A DNA stretch of 16,922 bases. Source: Synechococcales cyanobacterium PMM_0036. Lineage in GTDB: Bacteria; Cyanobacteriota; Cyanobacteriia; Elainellales; Elainellaceae. Below the pieces are notes generated by a model. It ran no database searches. It saw only the letters and a list, made by a program, of their open reading frames with translations, and was not told the origin of the DNA. The translations under genes were made by a program, and so were the position numbers. Location of the stretch: contig CASBQM010000653.1 of the NCBI GenBank assembly GCA_949127645.1, positions 1-16,922 on the forward strand, in the 5' to 3' direction. Shown here in pieces: positions 15,383 to 16,922 of the stretch (its first letter is position 1; the number at the start of each line of letters is the position of its first letter).

Positions 15383-15460
15383 AGACTGTCACCCCAGACT
15401 GTTACCCCAGACTGCCGTTCAAGAACGTTATTCAAGAATGTCACTCAAGAACGTTATTCA
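15383..15460 (-). repeat. 13-bp tandem repeat array (six units)
   Basis: Six 13-bp units start at 15383, 15396, 15409, 15422, 15435 and 15448. The first two are AGACTGTCACCCC and AGACTGTTACCCC; units four and six are identical (AGAACGTTATTCA); unit three is a hybrid of the two types. A general form is AGA(C/A)(T/C)GT(T/C)A(C/T)(C/T)C(C/A). The last unit covers the por stop codon and the rest lies between por and the glycosyltransferase gene. It resembles the short tandem repeats known from filamentous cyanobacteria. Confidence 0.85.
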
Positions 15461-16437
15461 AGCCCCACCAATTTTGCACTCAAATCCCACATCCGCCCAG
15501 CTTTTTCGTCATCGCGGGCTTGGGGAGAAACCTTTTGCACAAACGATTTTCCATCCTTCTTTTGGCGATTTCCCCAACTCCAGTAAGCCCCAGACTGCCT
15601 GTATTCTGGATCGGCAACCACGACAGCAACTCGCTCACCTGACAGCTCTTGCGACACATACCCACCCGTAATATTCTTCTGAAACCAGGGAAATATTTTC
15701 TGGAACAGCGGATAGTGATTGCGAAACAGCGGCGTATCTGCAACACACCCAGGGTAGAGAGAGCTAAAAGTGATTCCGGTCGATTCGTGATAGCGCCGAT
15801 GCAGTTCTCGCATGGTCAACACATTGCAGACCTTGCTATCTTTGTAGGCCTTGACGGGTTCAAACTGCTTGCCGTCAATCATACTAATGGGGGCTTTAAA
15901 CCCTGCCTCAAACCCTTGAAAATTGCCCAAATCGGGACGCGGTGGAATCTTGCCGCCTAGCTCGTCGGGGTTATGGGTGACGGTTCCCAGGATAATTAAT
16001 CGGGGGTCAGCACTAGCGTGCTTCAGATCCTCAAGCATGAGGTTACACAGCAAGAAATGCCCTAGATGATTTGTGGCAACGCTCAATTCATAGCCATCGA
16101 CACTGTATAGAGGCTCTTTGAGTAAGGGCATATAGATCGCGGCGTTACAGACTAGCGCATCTAAAGATCTGCCGCTCTCTCTGAAGTTTTTGACAAATTG
16201 CCGAACGTTTCCCAGATCAGCCAAGTCAAGGTGCAAGATGGTGTAGCTGTCTCGCGGAATGCCTACCGTCTGGGCTACGCTTTCTGTCTTGGGCAAGTCT
16301 CGACAAGCCATGACGACGTGCCACCCTTTGTGGGAGAGCGCTTTTGCCGCCGCTAGCCCAACCCCAGACGAGGCACCCGTAATGATGACTGTTGGCTTTT
16401 GCTGTAGATTTTGTTGTGGATTTTGCTGTGGTTCCAT
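15454..16437 (-). CDS. por: Light-dependent protochlorophyllide reductase (LPOR)
   Basis: 327 residues. The enzyme (EC 1.3.1.33) uses light and NADPH to reduce protochlorophyllide to chlorophyllide a in chlorophyll synthesis. It is a short-chain dehydrogenase: the NADPH-binding TGASSGVGL (20-28), DALVCNAAIY (93-102), and the catalytic pair Tyr198/Lys202 in AYKDSKVCN. The family's specific features are also present: ATNHLGHFLL, the HNPDELGGKIPP loop, YPGCVADTPLFRNH, and the C-terminal GAYWSWGNRQK. The length is normal for cyanobacterial LPOR. The first 14 residues are a Gln/Asn/Pro tract made by a 12-bp repeat and are probably dispensable. The ATG at 16437 is fixed by an in-frame TAA 18 bases upstream. 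It has no Shine-Dalgarno sequence; the bases before it pair in a predicted leader structure. Most cyanobacteria also have the dark-operating enzyme (chlL, chlN, chlB), which is not in this window. Confidence 0.97.
   Translation of the reverse strand: MEPQQNPQQNLQQKPTVIITGASSGVGLAAAKALSHKGWHVVMACRDLPKTESVAQTVGIPRDSYTILHLDLADLGNVRQFVKNFRESGRSLDALVCNAAIYMPLLKEPLYSVDGYELSVATNHLGHFLLCNLMLEDLKHASADPRLIILGTVTHNPDELGGKIPPRPDLGNFQGFEAGFKAPISMIDGKQFEPVKAYKDSKVCNVLTMRELHRRYHESTGITFSSLYPGCVADTPLFRNHYPLFQKIFPWFQKNITGGYVSQELSGERVAVVVADPEYRQSGAYWSWGNRQKKDGKSFVQKVSPQARDDEKAGRMWDLSAKLVGLE
16397..16432 (-). repeat. 12-bp tandem repeat at the por N-terminus
   Basis: Three 12-bp units (TTTTGCTGTAGA, TTTTGTTGTGGA, TTTTGCTGTGGT on the + strand) encode the PQQN-PQQN-LQQK tract ahead of the NADPH-binding domain. 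Units differ at one or two bases, in keeping with slippage. Confidence 0.8.
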
Positions 16438-16440
16438 GCT

Positions 16441-16494
16441 GTTCAGCTTTTGTTAATCGCTATTAATGAGATCTATGATCTCATACTGCTGAAC
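16441..16494 (-). promoter_or_regulatory. Nested hairpin in the por leader covering the start region
   Basis: Outer arms GTTCAGC (16441-16447) and GCTGAAC (16488-16494) are perfect complements. Inside is a perfect 8-bp hairpin, ATGAGATC-TAT-GATCTCAT (16466-16484). In the por mRNA the inner (3') outer arm ends 3 bases before the ATG at 16437, where ribosomes would bind, so the fold could limit translation. No known riboswitch class is recognised. Confidence 0.5.
16473..16484 (-). CDS. Possible three-codon leader ORF (Met-Arg-Ser) upstream of por
   Basis: ATG-AGA-TCA-TAG on the minus strand, preceded by AGGAG (16498-16494) at a 9-base spacing. This is the only good ribosome binding site in the leader, and the mini-ORF lies in the inner hairpin. 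The AGGAG overlaps the end of the outer stem. Chance is a real alternative because the frame is so short. Confidence 0.2.
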   Translation of the reverse strand: MRS

Positions 16495-16717
16495 TCCTAC
16501 CCAGATTCTTCGTGAGATTTGGCGATCGGGATATTCCTAGAAATCTTCTTTTGCCCGTAAAGATTTGATTAACCTCAACGGCGATCACTGGCGATCGCAG
16601 GGCAACTCTTAGAATCATGTGCTTTAGTGGAAAGGTATTCCACAGAGCGGGTGCAACCTATTGATCCTGTGAATTTGAGATTCGATAAAATTCAGCCGAA
16701 AAGGATCTGCTTTCTAA

Positions 16718-16747
16718 AAAGACAGCACAGGTAAAGACAGGACAGGT
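16718..16747. repeat. 15-bp tandem pair
   Basis: AAAGACAGCACAGGT (16718-16732) is followed directly by AAAGACAGGACAGGT (16733-16747), differing at one base. Its position about 280-310 bp upstream of por is far for a promoter element, so it may be neutral slippage. Confidence 0.75.
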
Positions 16748-16850
16748 GCAGCAACTACCTTTCAAAGATTTTCGTAGAGCTAGAAAAGTTTAATTTTTTG
16801 GAACAGCTTTATCTTTGGCTCGACTTAGCGTCGATCTAATTTTTCGGCTT

Positions 16851-16886
16851 GACTGACAGATTTTGCCTCATCGAGTTTTGTCAGTC
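16851..16886. other. Inverted repeat near the window end
   Basis: GACTGACA (16851-16858) and TGTCAGTC (16879-16886) are perfect 8-bp arms around a 20-base loop. No T-run follows on the + strand. It could be a terminator-like structure of the next gene upstream or an operator. Confidence 0.35.
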
Positions 16887-16922
16887 CGTTGGTCTGATTT
16901 GTAGCGAGTTATTTTGTAGTCA

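Larger units (their letters stand above)
16495..16922. other. Upstream region of por, no gene seen
   Basis: No frame with convincing protein content is visible. It must contain the por promoter, but no clear -35/-10 pair stands out. Contents: one HIP1 octamer near 16592, a 15-bp tandem pair (16718-16747), TCGAC/GTCGA arms (16820-16834) and GACTGACA/TGTCAGTC arms (16851-16886). The next gene upstream is outside the window. Confidence 0.6.

Noticed and set aside
15454..16437. Generic short-chain dehydrogenase
   Set aside because: The LPOR-specific segments (AYKDSKVCN, HNPDELGGKIPP, YPGCVADTPLFR) are all present, so the specific call stands.
1..16922. Insertion sequences, tRNA or rRNA genes
   Set aside because: No transposase motifs, terminal inverted repeats with target duplications, or recognisable RNA gene sequences were found on reading either strand.

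Overview
This is cyanobacterial DNA. More than twenty copies of the HIP1 octamer GCGATCGC are scattered through it. It encodes a light-dependent protochlorophyllide reductase (por), and it has a cyanobacterial-style fused Ser/Thr-kinase/ATPase/histidine kinase and a cyanophycinase. por, mntH and other housekeeping-type genes point to a chromosome, probably of a filamentous cyanobacterium; the species cannot be named from this window.

Layout. 1-255 (+): 3' end of a GNAT acetyltransferase gene. 247-5724 (-): a giant soluble signalling protein (Ser/Thr kinase, NACHT/AAA-like ATPase, helical repeats, GAF, histidine kinase). Its stop overlaps the GNAT stop convergently. 5725-6186: divergent intergenic region with a dispersed repeat and a candidate operator. 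6187-7500 (+): mntH (Nramp Mn2+/Fe2+ importer). 7509-8765 (-): exported cyanophycinase-family peptidase, convergent with mntH. 8899-8938: perfect 16-bp hairpin. 8962-11031 (-): large secreted-type protein with two long repeats, RTX-like glycine/aspartate motifs and a C-terminal CHRD domain; a strong promoter lies far upstream (11302-11332). 11384-13363 (-): replication protein with an archaeo-eukaryotic primase (AEP/PrimPol-like) core. 13364-14413: about 1 kb without a substantial gene. 14414-15331 (-): family 2 glycosyltransferase with two C-terminal membrane helices. 15454-16437 (-): por, with a 13-bp tandem array behind it and a structured leader in front of it.

The most striking part is the pairing of the primase-like gene with the 1-kb region upstream of it. 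That region holds a 22-bp tandem triplet, several dispersed degenerate copies, inverted half copies, a triple GATCAA repeat and an AT-rich block. This is how the iteron origin of a theta-replicating plasmid is laid out next to its rep gene, but here it lies among ordinary chromosomal genes. It may be an integrated replicon, an auxiliary origin, or an autoregulatory operator array. A second unexpected signal is the por leader: a nested hairpin whose outer arm covers the bases just before the start codon, with a three-codon mini-ORF behind the only good Shine-Dalgarno sequence.

There is no evident long operon. por and the glycosyltransferase are codirectional 122 bp apart and could be co-transcribed. 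The other minus-strand genes are separated by gaps containing their own hairpins or promoters. No rRNA, tRNA, CRISPR array or insertion sequence was seen.
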